This document shows positions 54,370 to 63,535 of a stretch of DNA of 64,000 nt, one piece after another. Within the stretch, counting starts at the first letter, position 1. Each line of letters begins with the position of its first letter. The notes below the pieces were generated by a model. It was given only the letters and a program-made list of their open reading frames with translations, had not been told where the DNA came from and did not search any database. The stretch is from an uncultured Muribaculaceae bacterium (lineage in GTDB: Bacteria > Bacteroidota > Bacteroidia > Bacteroidales > Muribaculaceae), in NCBI GenBank assembly GCA_944321685.1, contig CALUMH010000002.1:95646-159645 (forward strand). The letters are read 5' to 3'. Made by a program: the position numbers and the translations under genes.

Positions 54370-54561
54370 ATGGAAAAGTTGGTATTAATTGTATTGCTGT
54401 TGTTGGTTGCGTCGTGGATAATTGTATTGGTTGATTTCATGCGATTTTCCAAGTCGAAAGATGGCATACGGTCGGTCGAGGCACTGAAGCTGACACCGGT
54501 TTTCGTTTGCGTGATGTTCGGTTCCATTTTTACGGCACTGATGGCTGTGATTATGTTATAA
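54370..54561 (+). CDS. Small two-helix membrane protein, unknown function
   Basis: 63 residues. Two hydrophobic segments, LVLIVLLLLVASWIIVLVDF (about 4-23) and PVFVCVMFGSIFTALMAVIM (about 43-62), joined by a basic loop (MRFSKSKDGIRSVEALK). The composition, the well-formed upstream promoter and the hydrophobic profile support a real gene, but no family is recognised. It could be a membrane regulator or toxin-like peptide; nothing in the sequence chooses between these. It faces the three-gene operon, ending 7 bp before the end of its last gene. Confidence 0.55.
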   Translation: MEKLVLIVLLLLVASWIIVLVDFMRFSKSKDGIRSVEALKLTPVFVCVMFGSIFTALMAVIML

Positions 54562-54568
54562 CAGAGTG

Positions 54569-54997
54569 TCAATGCGGCGCAAGCAGTTGCCGTAGCGACG
54601 ATAATGCTTTACGGTGCATCGATGTGCACAGTTCCAGCTCGGCATTGAATTGCGGCATTGAAGTCAGAAAGTCGCAGATGGCCGATTGTGCGATGGCTTC
54701 CTTGGCACGTAATGCTATGAGTCGTTGCGTGGGTTCCCCTATTGAGCAAGGCAATGCAAGCACGATTGATGCAAGTTCCTCGGAGGCGTTGAAGTCGGTA
54801 ACGTATCCCGAGATGGCTGTGCTTAGAGAGGTGCAGGCATCTTTGATTTTCATTGCTGCCAACTCTTTGAAACGGCAGTCGCCCGGTGGTTTTGCATCGT
54901 GGCGGCCGGCAATTGCAATGGCAAGTCGGGCTGTTATTTCCTTGGCTGTTTCGGCATAGTCAATGCCTATCGTAAGCGTGTGTTGTGGCGTATTCAT
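54569..54997 (-). CDS. Unknown small cytoplasmic protein, third gene of overlapping operon
   Basis: 142 residues from the ATG at 54997, which overlaps the stop of the gene before it (ATGA). No signal peptide or membrane helix; Ala-rich and mostly helical, with KEITARLAIAIAGRHDAKPP and PQFNAELELCTSMHRKALSS among its features. I do not recognise a family. The coupled arrangement with two other small genes suggests a shared role. Confidence 0.62.
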   Translation of the reverse strand: MNTPQHTLTIGIDYAETAKEITARLAIAIAGRHDAKPPGDCRFKELAAMKIKDACTSLSTAISGYVTDFNASEELASIVLALPCSIGEPTQRLIALRAKEAIAQSAICDFLTSMPQFNAELELCTSMHRKALSSLRQLLAPH

Positions 54998-55446
54998 TTT
55001 TTTAGTATGTATATAGTTGTCAATATGGCGGCTACTGCGAAGAACAGCCATGACAGTCGGTGTGATTGCGGTTTGCTTTGAGATGATTCTTGGTTTTCCT
55101 TTGTCATGGCGGTTTCAACTTTTTCCTGAACAGTGACGGTGTCGCGGTGTAATGTTTTGGTGCGATTGTTGCGCGTCACGGTGATGTGGCGGAGCAAGTG
55201 CAAGCCTGCTGAATCGGCTTGACCGGGGTATAAATACCATTCATCGATTTCTGCAGTAAAATCATCTGAAATATCGGTGATTTTTCCAGTCGATGCGGAG
55301 ATTGCAATGCTGTCGGCGTTGTGGCGGGTTGCGGCGGTATTGATGGCACTGCTTGTTGTGCGGCAAGATGCGGCAGCCAGGCAACTAACCGGCAACACCC
55401 ATTGAACGACCTTCGCGGCAAACTGTGTAAAGATACTTGTATGCAT
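54994..55446 (-). CDS. Unknown membrane protein with N-terminal signal and C-terminal anchor, second gene of overlapping operon
   Basis: 150 residues from the ATG at 55446. N-terminal hydrophobic part VVQWVLPVSCLAAASC resembles a lipoprotein signal (LAAASC). The middle is polar, with DDFTAEIDEWYLYPGQADS and TVTRNNRTKTLHRDTVTV. The C-terminus is a membrane helix LSWLFFAVAAILTTIYILKK. Two membrane attachments in such a short protein recall phage lysis-type proteins, but there is no direct match I can name. It overlaps the first gene by about 60 bases and the third by 4. Confidence 0.6.
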   Translation of the reverse strand: MHTSIFTQFAAKVVQWVLPVSCLAAASCRTTSSAINTAATRHNADSIAISASTGKITDISDDFTAEIDEWYLYPGQADSAGLHLLRHITVTRNNRTKTLHRDTVTVQEKVETAMTKENQESSQSKPQSHRLSWLFFAVAAILTTIYILKK

Positions 55447-55834
55447 AGGCTTCCGATATGTAATACCTTGATGCGCGCTCCGATGCAAGGACACGTGCCA
55501 GTGCACTGCTGAGCGACAGTGACGGACGTTTTTCCTGCTCGGCTTTCACTTTGTGGTAAATTTCCATCCACATGGCCCGTTTGAGGTGCGTTTTTTTCGT
55601 CACTTCGTTGCGGCAGTTGATGTGCATAATTACATTGTATGCGTGGTCAAAATTGACATAGTACAACGGTTTGCCTTCGAGCAATACTTTCCGTATCAGT
55701 TCACGCCGATTTATTTCGGCATTGCTGCGGTATGCTTCTTTCAAAGCACGCTTGTAATCCCGTAGTAGTTCTCTGTTGCGCAGGCGTGTAAGGCGTTTGC
55801 GCTCTTCTGCCATTTGTGTGATTGAGTTTTTCAT
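55385..55834 (-). CDS. Unknown small basic protein, first gene of overlapping operon
   Basis: 149 residues from the ATG at 55834. Strongly basic and helical (MAEERKRLTRLRNRELLRDY, KTHLKRAMWMEIYHKVKAEQ), with YYVNFDHAYNVIMHINCR in the middle and an aromatic segment SRYYISEAYAYKYLYTVCRE at the end. Composition suggests nucleic-acid binding, but no known motif is visible. A strong promoter (55866-55897) lies just upstream. Confidence 0.65.
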   Translation of the reverse strand: MKNSITQMAEERKRLTRLRNRELLRDYKRALKEAYRSNAEINRRELIRKVLLEGKPLYYVNFDHAYNVIMHINCRNEVTKKTHLKRAMWMEIYHKVKAEQEKRPSLSLSSALARVLASERASRYYISEAYAYKYLYTVCREGRSMGVAG

Positions 55835-55865
55835 TATGGTATTTTGGTATTGGTTGATTATGCTG

Positions 55866-55897
55866 CAAAAATACAACCGTTTATGGCAAAATGCAAA
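55866..55897 (-). promoter_or_regulatory. Promoter of the overlapping three-gene operon
   Basis: Read on the minus strand: TTTG (complement of 55894-55897), 20-bp spacer, TATTTTTG (complement of 55866-55873). This matches the Bacteroidota consensus. Transcription would begin near 55859, about 25 nt before the first ATG. Confidence 0.7.
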
Positions 55898-56024
55898 TCA
55901 ATTAGGGTAAAATTACCTTGATTGTCATTTTTGCTTGCAACTAACTTATGCCTGTGAAGTTGTTTTTTTGTGTCTGAATGGTTTCTTTTTGATGAAACAG
56001 ATGCAGAAATCGCAGATTTTTAGC

Positions 56025-56032
56025 TAAGTTTG
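56025..56032 (+). promoter_or_regulatory. -7 box before the TPR protein gene
   Basis: TAAGTTTG matches TAnnTTTG and lies 35 bases before the ATG at 56067. No -33 TTTG at normal distance is seen. Confidence 0.45.
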
Positions 56033-56066
56033 CATTATGTTTTGATTAACGGCAAATGTGCAAGAT

Positions 56067-59000
56067 ATGAAGATTGGTGCAATTATACTGACCCTTGGAA
56101 TGGCATTGCCTATGATGGCAGGAAATCATGCCGGGGTGAAATCGTCCTCTCCCGAGGGCTATCGTGCCCGGGGAATTTTGATGTATGACAACGACAACAA
56201 TATGGGCGCAACCGACCAAATGTCGCACCTTTACATGATGGAAGGCGGCGAGCAATATCGGGAAGATGCCGACTTTTATATAGCTCTTGCCGCCTATGAG
56301 CATGGCGACAACAACAGCATTGAATTGTTCAAGAAATTTGTGGCGGCTTATCCTGCCTCGATACGTGTGCCATATGCTTGGGCCAAGATAGGCGATTGCT
56401 ATTTTTTTGATGGGGAATATAAAGCTGCGCTTGATGCGTATGGCAATATAGAACCGTCGGCATTTAACAATGATTATAAGCTTGATCTTACTTATCGGGC
56501 CGCCTACAGCCATCTTATGACAGGAGACAAGGAGCGAGCAAAACGCCTGTTCGAGAAATTGTATTACACGGCACGTTACCGGCTTGCCGGGCTGTTCTAT
56601 GATGCGTATGTCGATTATTCTGACAAAAATTATGAGTCGGCTCGTAAAAAGTTTGCTCAAATTCCGCCTGCAAGCGAATTGGGGCGGGCTGCAAGTTTCT
56701 ATGTATGCCAAATGGATTTTGTCGCCGGGGATTACGACGAAGTTATATCGACCGGCTTGCAATTGTTGAAGGCTGCCGACGGAAACGAGGAATATGAGGG
56801 AGAGATGAACCGCATAGTGGGCGAGAGCTACTACCACACCGGCGATGACGACAGCGCGGGCGAATGCTTGTCGCGTTATATCGAAGGGGCGGATGCTTCG
56901 CCGGTGCGCTCATCGGCATATATAATGGGAGTATTGTATTACCGCAATGCCGAGTGGCAGAGTGCGATCGACTGTTTTGCCGAAGTCACGGGCGAAGACG
57001 ATGAACTTGCGCAAAGTGCGTATCTTTACCTGGGCCAGTGCTATGTGAAAACCGGTAACATGGACGGAGCCACAATAGCTTTTGAGAAAGCCCTTAACAT
57101 GGATTTCAATCCTGCCATACAAGAAACGGCATTTTATAATTATGCAGTTTCGCAAAACAAAGGCGGGCGCACGCCGTTCAACCGCTCGATAGATATATTT
57201 GAAACGTTTCTTAATCGCTTCCCGTCGTCGCGGTATGCGAGCGATGTGGAAGATTACATGATAAATGCTTACTTGACCGGCAACGATTATGAACGTGCGT
57301 TGCAAAGTATAGCACGCATAAGCCGTCCGTCGCGTAAAGTGCTTGCAGCCAAGCAGAATGTGTTGTTCCAACTTGGGGCACAATCGCTTTCCAATGATGA
57401 TGTGGCGAGTGCGCTCGATTACTTTGAGCAGGCACGCAGCTTGGGCAGTTATGACGCACGTGTGGCAAATGATTGCAACCTTTGGGTGGCCGAGTGCCAG
57501 TACAGGCAAGGTGATTATAAAGGGGCGGAAAGGTCGCTTAATTCATATCTTGCATCGGCCACGGCCGATGACGACAGTGGGAATGTGGCCTTGGCCCGGT
57601 ATAACCTGGGGTATGCGCATTTCCAGCAGCGCAAATATGCCGAGTCGCGCAAGGCATTTGCCGCGGCGGTTGCCGATAAGCGGTTGCCGGGGAACCTGCG
57701 GGCCGATGCGCTGAATCGTATAGGAGATACTTATTATTATGCACGGGATTATGAAACTGCCGAGGATTATTATGAGCAGGCTTATACCGGCGATAACACT
57801 GCCGGAGATTATGCACTTTACCAAAAAGCTATGATGCTGGGGTTGCAGCGTGATTACAAAGGGAAGATAAATATGCTCGACCAGTTGCTGAGGCAGTATC
57901 CTAAGTCGCAGTTGTGTCCGTCGGCTTTGTTGCAAAAGGCCGAGTCATATGTCAACACGGGCAACAATGTTTCGGCTATCGATACTTATAAGATGCTTAT
58001 TTCGCAGTATCCTGGTTCGGCCGATGCCCGTAAGGGACTGTTGCAATTGGCTATTACCGAGCGGAACACCGGTAATACCGAACAAGCCATCGAGGCTTAC
58101 AAAAATGCCATAAGGCTTTATCCGACAAGTGACGAAGCTGCGGTGGCTGCCGAAGACTTGAAACTGATTTATGCCGAAGCCGGAAGGCTTGAAGAATATT
58201 TGGCTTTTGTGAAAACGGTGCCTAATGCGCCCCAAGTGGATGTTAATGATATCGACCGCCTTGCTTATGAGGCCGCCGAAAAAGCTTATCTTGAACGCAA
58301 GGGAGTGGTACAACTTGAGGATTATGTGAAGCGGTACCCCAAGGGGGCTTATGCGTCGAAGGCAAAGTATTACATTGCAATGTCGCGTTACGAAGAGGGA
58401 AAGTATGACGAAGCATTGACGCTTGCCAATGAGGTGATAGGCACAAGTGCCGATGCATCGTTTGCGGCCGATGTGCTACGCATAAAGGGTGAAATACTCA
58501 TGAAGCAAAATCGTGCTGCCGAGGCTCTTGATGCTTATGGCGAGATGGCTCGCAAAGCCTCTACGCAGGAGGCTGTGATTAATGCCAACTTGGGCGTGAT
58601 GAGGGCCTCGCTTATGCTGAGCCGCTTTTCTGATATGCGCGATGCCGCCGATCGTTTGTTAAAATCGGGCGGATTGTCGGCCGAAGAGGAAAAAGAAGCC
58701 CGGTATTGCCGTGCCACCGGCAACTTGAAACTTGGTAGCGGCAGTGCCGCTGTGTCTGATCTTGAAACACTTGCCCGTGACACGCGCAATGTGTATGGCG
58801 CTCAGGCAGCGTATGATCTTGCCAATTATTATTACATGGCAGGCGATAACGTGGCAGCCGAAGATGTGCTTAACCGCTTTATCGAGGCGGGAACACCACA
58901 TAGCTATTGGCTTGCACGCGGATTTATATTGCTTGCCGATGTTTATCACAAAGAAGGGAAAGAATTTGAAGCCGTGCAATACTTGAAGAGCCTCAAGGAA

Positions 59001-59090
59001 AACTATCCTGGTTCGGAAAGCGACATCACCGAGATGATTGATACGCGGCTCAAGCAGTGGAACGCAGCCGGGAAAGGCTCGGTCAAATAA
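56067..59090 (+). CDS. Large exported TPR-repeat protein
   Basis: 1007 residues from the ATG at 56067 (a GTG at 56058 adds three residues). Signal peptide IGAIILTLGMALPMMAG, then tetratricopeptide-type repeats nearly to the end: for instance WAKIGDCYFFDGEYKAALDA, YLYLGQCYVKTGNMDGATIA, RIGDTYYYARDYETAEDYYE and KAKYYIAMSRYEEGKYDEAL. The repeats are a scaffold for protein contacts, here in the periplasm or at the outer membrane. It is followed after 18 bp by a beta-barrel gene, suggesting a two-part envelope complex. Function unknown. Confidence 0.9.
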   Translation: MKIGAIILTLGMALPMMAGNHAGVKSSSPEGYRARGILMYDNDNNMGATDQMSHLYMMEGGEQYREDADFYIALAAYEHGDNNSIELFKKFVAAYPASIRVPYAWAKIGDCYFFDGEYKAALDAYGNIEPSAFNNDYKLDLTYRAAYSHLMTGDKERAKRLFEKLYYTARYRLAGLFYDAYVDYSDKNYESARKKFAQIPPASELGRAASFYVCQMDFVAGDYDEVISTGLQLLKAADGNEEYEGEMNRIVGESYYHTGDDDSAGECLSRYIEGADASPVRSSAYIMGVLYYRNAEWQSAIDCFAEVTGEDDELAQSAYLYLGQCYVKTGNMDGATIAFEKALNMDFNPAIQETAFYNYAVSQNKGGRTPFNRSIDIFETFLNRFPSSRYASDVEDYMINAYLTGNDYERALQSIARISRPSRKVLAAKQNVLFQLGAQSLSNDDVASALDYFEQARSLGSYDARVANDCNLWVAECQYRQGDYKGAERSLNSYLASATADDDSGNVALARYNLGYAHFQQRKYAESRKAFAAAVADKRLPGNLRADALNRIGDTYYYARDYETAEDYYEQAYTGDNTAGDYALYQKAMMLGLQRDYKGKINMLDQLLRQYPKSQLCPSALLQKAESYVNTGNNVSAIDTYKMLISQYPGSADARKGLLQLAITERNTGNTEQAIEAYKNAIRLYPTSDEAAVAAEDLKLIYAEAGRLEEYLAFVKTVPNAPQVDVNDIDRLAYEAAEKAYLERKGVVQLEDYVKRYPKGAYASKAKYYIAMSRYEEGKYDEALTLANEVIGTSADASFAADVLRIKGEILMKQNRAAEALDAYGEMARKASTQEAVINANLGVMRASLMLSRFSDMRDAADRLLKSGGLSAEEEKEARYCRATGNLKLGSGSAAVSDLETLARDTRNVYGAQAAYDLANYYYMAGDNVAAEDVLNRFIEAGTPHSYWLARGFILLADVYHKEGKEFEAVQYLKSLKENYPGSESDITEMIDTRLKQWNAAGKGSVK

Positions 59091-59108
59091 CACAGAGATA
59101 ATCACACA

Positions 59109-60866
59109 ATGCTTATGAAACGTTACTGCATATCATTGATAATTGCCGCTTTTGCGTGTGGTGCGACTGTTGCGCAAGAGCAGGAGTTGAACAAGGAAAT
59201 AACCGTGGATCGCGATTTTGTGCCGGTAGAGCAGAAAGCCACGAAAGCCAATTTGTTGCCCGAAGTTTACCGCCCGCAAGCGGCAACAGGTGCGGGTAAA
59301 ATAGGTTATAGTGATTGGGCTGTGCCTGTTGAGGTGCCTGCGACGGCTGTAACGCTGTCGCCTTACGGTTATGGCGCTTCGCGTGAATTATCGGCCAATC
59401 GCGGCTATTTCGAGTTTGGTATAGGTACGTGCCTGAATATGCTTGGTAGTGCCGGTTACAGGTTGATTGACCTTGACGATACGAAAATGAGCATATGGTT
59501 GCAACATAATTCCACTTGGACAGGGAAAAACAAGTCGGTAAATTCGCCGTTTGCCATCGACCAGCATTGGAATGACAATGTGCTTGGCGTTGATTTTGTG
59601 CATCGTTTCGGCAAGGGGGATTTGTCGGTTAATGCGTTTTATCATTATGACAATTTTAATTATTTTGGACGCATGATCGACCATTGGCCGGCCACCGATT
59701 CCACGCAATCGGTCAATGAGTTCCGTATTGATGTCGGGTGGACAGGGCCGTTTAAGGAAACCGAGGGGCTGAACTATTCGTTTCATGCCATATATAATTA
59801 CTTTGGTTTTTCACATGATGTTATCGATCCGGTGCAAGGAAACAGTGAAAATCACCTGAAACTGACGCTCAACGGGGACTATGGCAGTAGTGAGGTTTCC
59901 CATGTGGGTGTTGACATGAGTTTTGACTTCATCAATCATAATATACATCATTATCTGCCCGGTGTGCGTGGCGATTCTTCTTCGGTGGGGCATGAAAATT
60001 TGGGTATATTCAGTGTAATGCCATATTATGCCTACCGCAGTGACCGCATGAGTTTCAAGCTCGGTGTGAATCTCGATGTGTCGTTTAACGACGGTGCCGT
60101 ATTTCGTTTTGCCCCTCATGCAGAGTTTCGTTATGGCATGTTGCGCGGGTTGCAATTTTATGCCGAGGCGACAGGTGGCAAAAGTATCAATACATTGAGC
60201 AGGATGTTTTCCGATAATCGATATGTGTCTCCTCGCACCATGCCGGTGAATTCATATATACCTATAGATGTGGTCGGCGGATTTAAAGTCGGCCCGTTTG
60301 GCGGTTTCAATGCTGCTGTTTATGGAGGGTGGTCGAAAGTCATTAATGCAATGATGCCGACGTTGTATGATACTCCGAATCCTAACGATGCGTTGAATGA
60401 GAATAATACGTTTAACCGCAGTATCTCGCAGTATGCCGTTTTTGATATGAAAGGATGGCGCGTGGGTGGAGAATTGGCTTATGCCTTCCGCACAGTGGCC
60501 GATGCATCGTTGTCGCTCGTATATTCTCCGCAAAAAGAGAATAAAGGGTATATTATGGGTGATGACCGTGCCGAACTTGTGCTTGATACCAGGGTAGTGA
60601 TGCGGCCCATAAAGAATTTGTCGGTAACAGTGGGTTATCAATACCGTTCCGGCCGCTCGTTGATATATACCGACAGGTCGGGACAATGGCTTGTGCAAGA
60701 TTTGCAAGATGTCAATTACTTGATGCTTGGGGCAAATTACAGACTAAATGAGATTGTTGGTTTCTTTATGGAATTTGACAATATACTTAACAAGCGGTGG
60801 GATACTCATTATGGTATGGGAACACAGCCGATTGGCATACTTGGCGGAGTGAGCCTGTTGTTTTAG
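59109..60866 (+). CDS. Outer-membrane beta-barrel protein paired with the TPR protein
   Basis: 585 residues. Signal peptide YCISLIIAAFACGATVAQ, a short N-terminal region (LNKEITVDRDFVPVEQKATK) and a barrel with TonB-receptor-like strands, ending FFMEFDNILNKRWDTHYG and GGVSLLF with a C-terminal Phe. There is no plug domain, so it is a barrel rather than a full TonB-dependent receptor. Translationally close to the TPR gene; the pair recurs in Bacteroidota to my knowledge, but its role is not known to me. Alternative start at 59115. Confidence 0.85.
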   Translation: MLMKRYCISLIIAAFACGATVAQEQELNKEITVDRDFVPVEQKATKANLLPEVYRPQAATGAGKIGYSDWAVPVEVPATAVTLSPYGYGASRELSANRGYFEFGIGTCLNMLGSAGYRLIDLDDTKMSIWLQHNSTWTGKNKSVNSPFAIDQHWNDNVLGVDFVHRFGKGDLSVNAFYHYDNFNYFGRMIDHWPATDSTQSVNEFRIDVGWTGPFKETEGLNYSFHAIYNYFGFSHDVIDPVQGNSENHLKLTLNGDYGSSEVSHVGVDMSFDFINHNIHHYLPGVRGDSSSVGHENLGIFSVMPYYAYRSDRMSFKLGVNLDVSFNDGAVFRFAPHAEFRYGMLRGLQFYAEATGGKSINTLSRMFSDNRYVSPRTMPVNSYIPIDVVGGFKVGPFGGFNAAVYGGWSKVINAMMPTLYDTPNPNDALNENNTFNRSISQYAVFDMKGWRVGGELAYAFRTVADASLSLVYSPQKENKGYIMGDDRAELVLDTRVVMRPIKNLSVTVGYQYRSGRSLIYTDRSGQWLVQDLQDVNYLMLGANYRLNEIVGFFMEFDNILNKRWDTHYGMGTQPIGILGGVSLLF

Positions 60867-60930
60867 CATATAAAATGCCTTTGGCTTTGTCTCATATTGG
60901 CAAAAGCCGTATTGAAGAATAGAAAATAAG

Positions 60931-60973
60931 CAGAAATGGAGAATTGGCTCGATGTCCGAATTCTCCATTTCTG
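60931..60973. terminator. Strong bidirectional terminator
   Basis: Perfect 15-bp stem CAGAAATGGAGAATT (60931-60945) / AATTCTCCATTTCTG (60959-60973), 13-base loop, followed by TTTTATGTGTTTTTG and preceded by an A-rich run. It separates the convergent barrel and NlpC/P60 genes. Confidence 0.85.
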
Positions 60974-60993
60974 TTTTATGTGTTTTTGTTTGA

Positions 60994-61656
60994 TTATTTC
61001 TTTATCGGGCGGCATGCACCTATGTATCGGCGGCTGTAATAAGCGTCGTCCGACTTGCTTATGCACACGCCTTGCGATGTACTGGCGTGTATGAAACTAA
61101 AATTGTCGCCGGTGCTGTCAACTTCGGTTACAATGCCTACGTGTCCTATGAGCTTGTTAACTGCTCGTCCGTTAAAAAAAACGAGATCTCCCGGACGCAA
61201 TTCGTTGCGTTCGATTTGTTCTCCGTTGTTGATTTGTTGGTGTGACGAGCGGTTGAGGGCGTATCCGAACTGTCCGAACACAAAACTTGTGAACCCTGAG
61301 CAGTCGAATGCTTTAGGCCCTGTGGCTCCGTATCGGTAACGTGTGCCTGTGAACGATGCTGCAAAGTTGAGCATTTTTTGGATGAGTTTGTTCTCGGCTA
61401 TACTGTCTCGGCTCTCAAAACTTCCTTTGAGTCCGTCTTTCCAAAAGCAGGTTGAATTTCGGTATAATTGCACGTAATCGGTTGCTGCCAATACGGCTGA
61501 GTCGATGGGTTGATACAGCGATGACTGTTGCAATTGTTCGAGCACTGTGCCATATTTGCGAGTGCCGAGCATTTGCCCCCACGAAGGTACAGATGTAGCA
61601 GCCACAGCAATTGCAATGGCCGTTGTTGTTAATATATTGTTTATTAATTGCTTCAT
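60994..61656 (-). CDS. NlpC/P60 (C40) peptidoglycan endopeptidase
   Basis: 220 residues with a signal peptide (TTTAIAIAVAATSVPSWGQ). The C40 domain covers about 92-218; catalytic Cys119 in KAFDCSGFTSFV, His172 in LIGHVGIV and polar His190 in FSFIHAST. Such enzymes cut D-Glu-DAP or related bonds in peptidoglycan stem peptides, in line with the DAP type predicted from MurE. Single gene, own upstream region. Confidence 0.93.
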   Translation of the reverse strand: MKQLINNILTTTAIAIAVAATSVPSWGQMLGTRKYGTVLEQLQQSSLYQPIDSAVLAATDYVQLYRNSTCFWKDGLKGSFESRDSIAENKLIQKMLNFAASFTGTRYRYGATGPKAFDCSGFTSFVFGQFGYALNRSSHQQINNGEQIERNELRPGDLVFFNGRAVNKLIGHVGIVTEVDSTGDNFSFIHASTSQGVCISKSDDAYYSRRYIGACRPIKK

Positions 61657-61903
61657 CGTTTGATATTTCCCGCTGCAAAGATAGCAAAAATTGTGCTATT
61701 ATGCGTGTTTTAACATAATGATTGCAAATACTGCGTTTTGGCTTACAATTGTGAAATTTGTGTGTATGGTTTTGAAAATCAAGAAATAACATCTTGTGTA
61801 TAATAAAGCGAATTTAGGACTTATTTGTTGTGTTTGTGATATTTAAACATATATCCCGGAACAGTATAATTGACATACTTTAGTTTATTCTCACAAAAAA
61901 CTT

Positions 61904-61911
61904 TATCTTTG
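61904..61911 (+). promoter_or_regulatory. -7 box before the tandem AAA/PD-(D/E)XK genes
   Basis: TATCTTTG matches TAnnTTTG, with TTTA 21 bp upstream as an imperfect -33 box, and lies 21 bases before the ATG at 61933. Confidence 0.55.
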
Positions 61912-61932
61912 TGAAAATAAAGCGTATCTATT

Positions 61933-63522
61933 ATGAAATATCCGATAGGCATACAGAGTTTCGAGCAAATAATAGGCGACGGTTATGTGTATGTTGATAA
62001 AACTGCGCTGATATATGATTTGGTAACGAAGGGAAAGATATATTTCCTGAGTCGCCCGCGGCGTTTTGGTAAGAGCCTGCTTGTGTCCACGTTGAAGAAC
62101 TATTTCCTCGGGCGCAAGGAACTGTTCCGCGGTCTTGCCATCGATTCGCTTGAAACCGAGTGGCGGGAATATCCGGTATTTTATATGGACTTCAATGCAA
62201 GCGACTTCACGGTGCCCGGAACATTGGAACTTATATTGAATGCCAGGATAAGTGCGTGGGAAAAGGAATATGGCAGGAATGAGGAGTCTTTGGACCTTGG
62301 CAATCGTTTCGCCTACGTTCTGCAACGGGCGCATGAGCGCAGCGGCAGGCGTTGTGTTGTGCTCATAGACGAATATGACAAACCGATACTCGATGTTCTT
62401 GACACCGACATAAAGGAGATTGTAGCCGGGCAGGAGCGTATGCTCGAAGACCGGAACCGAGAGATATTGAAGGGATTTTATTCTGTGTTCAAGGCTGCAG
62501 ACAGCGACTTGCAGTTTGTGTTGCTTACGGGAGTTACCAAGTTTTCCCAAGTCAGCGTTTTCAGCGGCTTCAACCAGCCTGCCGACATCAGCATGGACCC
62601 CCGTTACGAGGCTTTGTGCGGCATCACACAGGAAGAACTGGAGCATTATTTTTCGGAGCCGATAGGTGAGATGGCATTACGCCAACGCATCACCGTCGAA
62701 GAAATGAGGGAGGTATTGAAACGCCAATACGACGGTTACCACTTCAGTGAAAACATGACCGATGTTTACAACCCGTTCAGTTTGTTGAATGCCTTTGCCT
62801 CGCTTGTGATACGTGATTACTGGTTCAGCAGCGGCACGCCATCTTACCTGATAAGGTTGTTGTCGCATACCGACGAGAACCTTGATGAGTTGACCGGCCG
62901 ATATTACGACCCGCAGGAATTCATAGATTACAAGGCTACGGTAGAGAAGCCGTTGCCGATGATTTACCAAAGCGGCTACCTGACTATCAAGGACTATGAC
63001 CGGGATTTCGGTACATTCCTGCTTGATTTTCCCAACGACGAAGTGAAGAAAGGCTTTGTGTCATTGGTCGCGTCGGATTATTTCAAGTCGAATTATGAGA
63101 TGGGCGGCCCTGTTCGTGAAATGGTAAAGTCGATGCGGGTCGGCGATACCGAACGTTTGCGCAAGCTGTTCACATCGTTCCTGGCGGACATTCCATATAC
63201 GATGCGTCGCAAGGAGAACGAGCGCGAGCGGGAAAGGTATTTCCATTACACGTTCTACCTGATATTCCGGTTGGTGAGTGTTTATACGGTTTACAGCGAG
63301 AAGCAGCAGAGTGAGGGCAGGGTTGACTGCATAGTTGAGACTCCCGATTATGTTTATATCTTTGAATTCAAGCTCGACGGCACAGCAGACGAGGCATTGC
63401 AACAGATAGAGGAAAAAGGCTATTCTCGACCATACGAGGCCGACAGCCGCAAGCTCTACAAGGTGGGGGCTGTATTCTCCTCGCAAACCGGCACCATAAG
63501 TGACTGGAAAGTAACAGAATAA
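61933..63522 (+). CDS. AAA-ATPase-like protein with C-terminal PD-(D/E)XK nuclease domain (copy 1)
   Basis: 529 residues. Start KYPIGIQSFEQIIGDGYVYV is typical of the AAA-ATPase-like/DUF1703 family. P-loop-like RPRRFGKSLL with Gly46-Lys47-Ser48; Walker-B-like VVLIDEYDKPI at about 142-152. The C-terminal part has a PD-(D/E)XK core: RVDCIVETPDYVYIFEFKLD (Asp, then Glu-Phe-Lys). Large expansions of this family occur in gut Bacteroidota; a mobile or conflict-related role is often supposed, not shown. Followed after 13 bp by a second copy. Confidence 0.92.
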   Translation: MKYPIGIQSFEQIIGDGYVYVDKTALIYDLVTKGKIYFLSRPRRFGKSLLVSTLKNYFLGRKELFRGLAIDSLETEWREYPVFYMDFNASDFTVPGTLELILNARISAWEKEYGRNEESLDLGNRFAYVLQRAHERSGRRCVVLIDEYDKPILDVLDTDIKEIVAGQERMLEDRNREILKGFYSVFKAADSDLQFVLLTGVTKFSQVSVFSGFNQPADISMDPRYEALCGITQEELEHYFSEPIGEMALRQRITVEEMREVLKRQYDGYHFSENMTDVYNPFSLLNAFASLVIRDYWFSSGTPSYLIRLLSHTDENLDELTGRYYDPQEFIDYKATVEKPLPMIYQSGYLTIKDYDRDFGTFLLDFPNDEVKKGFVSLVASDYFKSNYEMGGPVREMVKSMRVGDTERLRKLFTSFLADIPYTMRRKENERERERYFHYTFYLIFRLVSVYTVYSEKQQSEGRVDCIVETPDYVYIFEFKLDGTADEALQQIEEKGYSRPYEADSRKLYKVGAVFSSQTGTISDWKVTE

Positions 63523-63535
63523 AAACGGAAAGATT

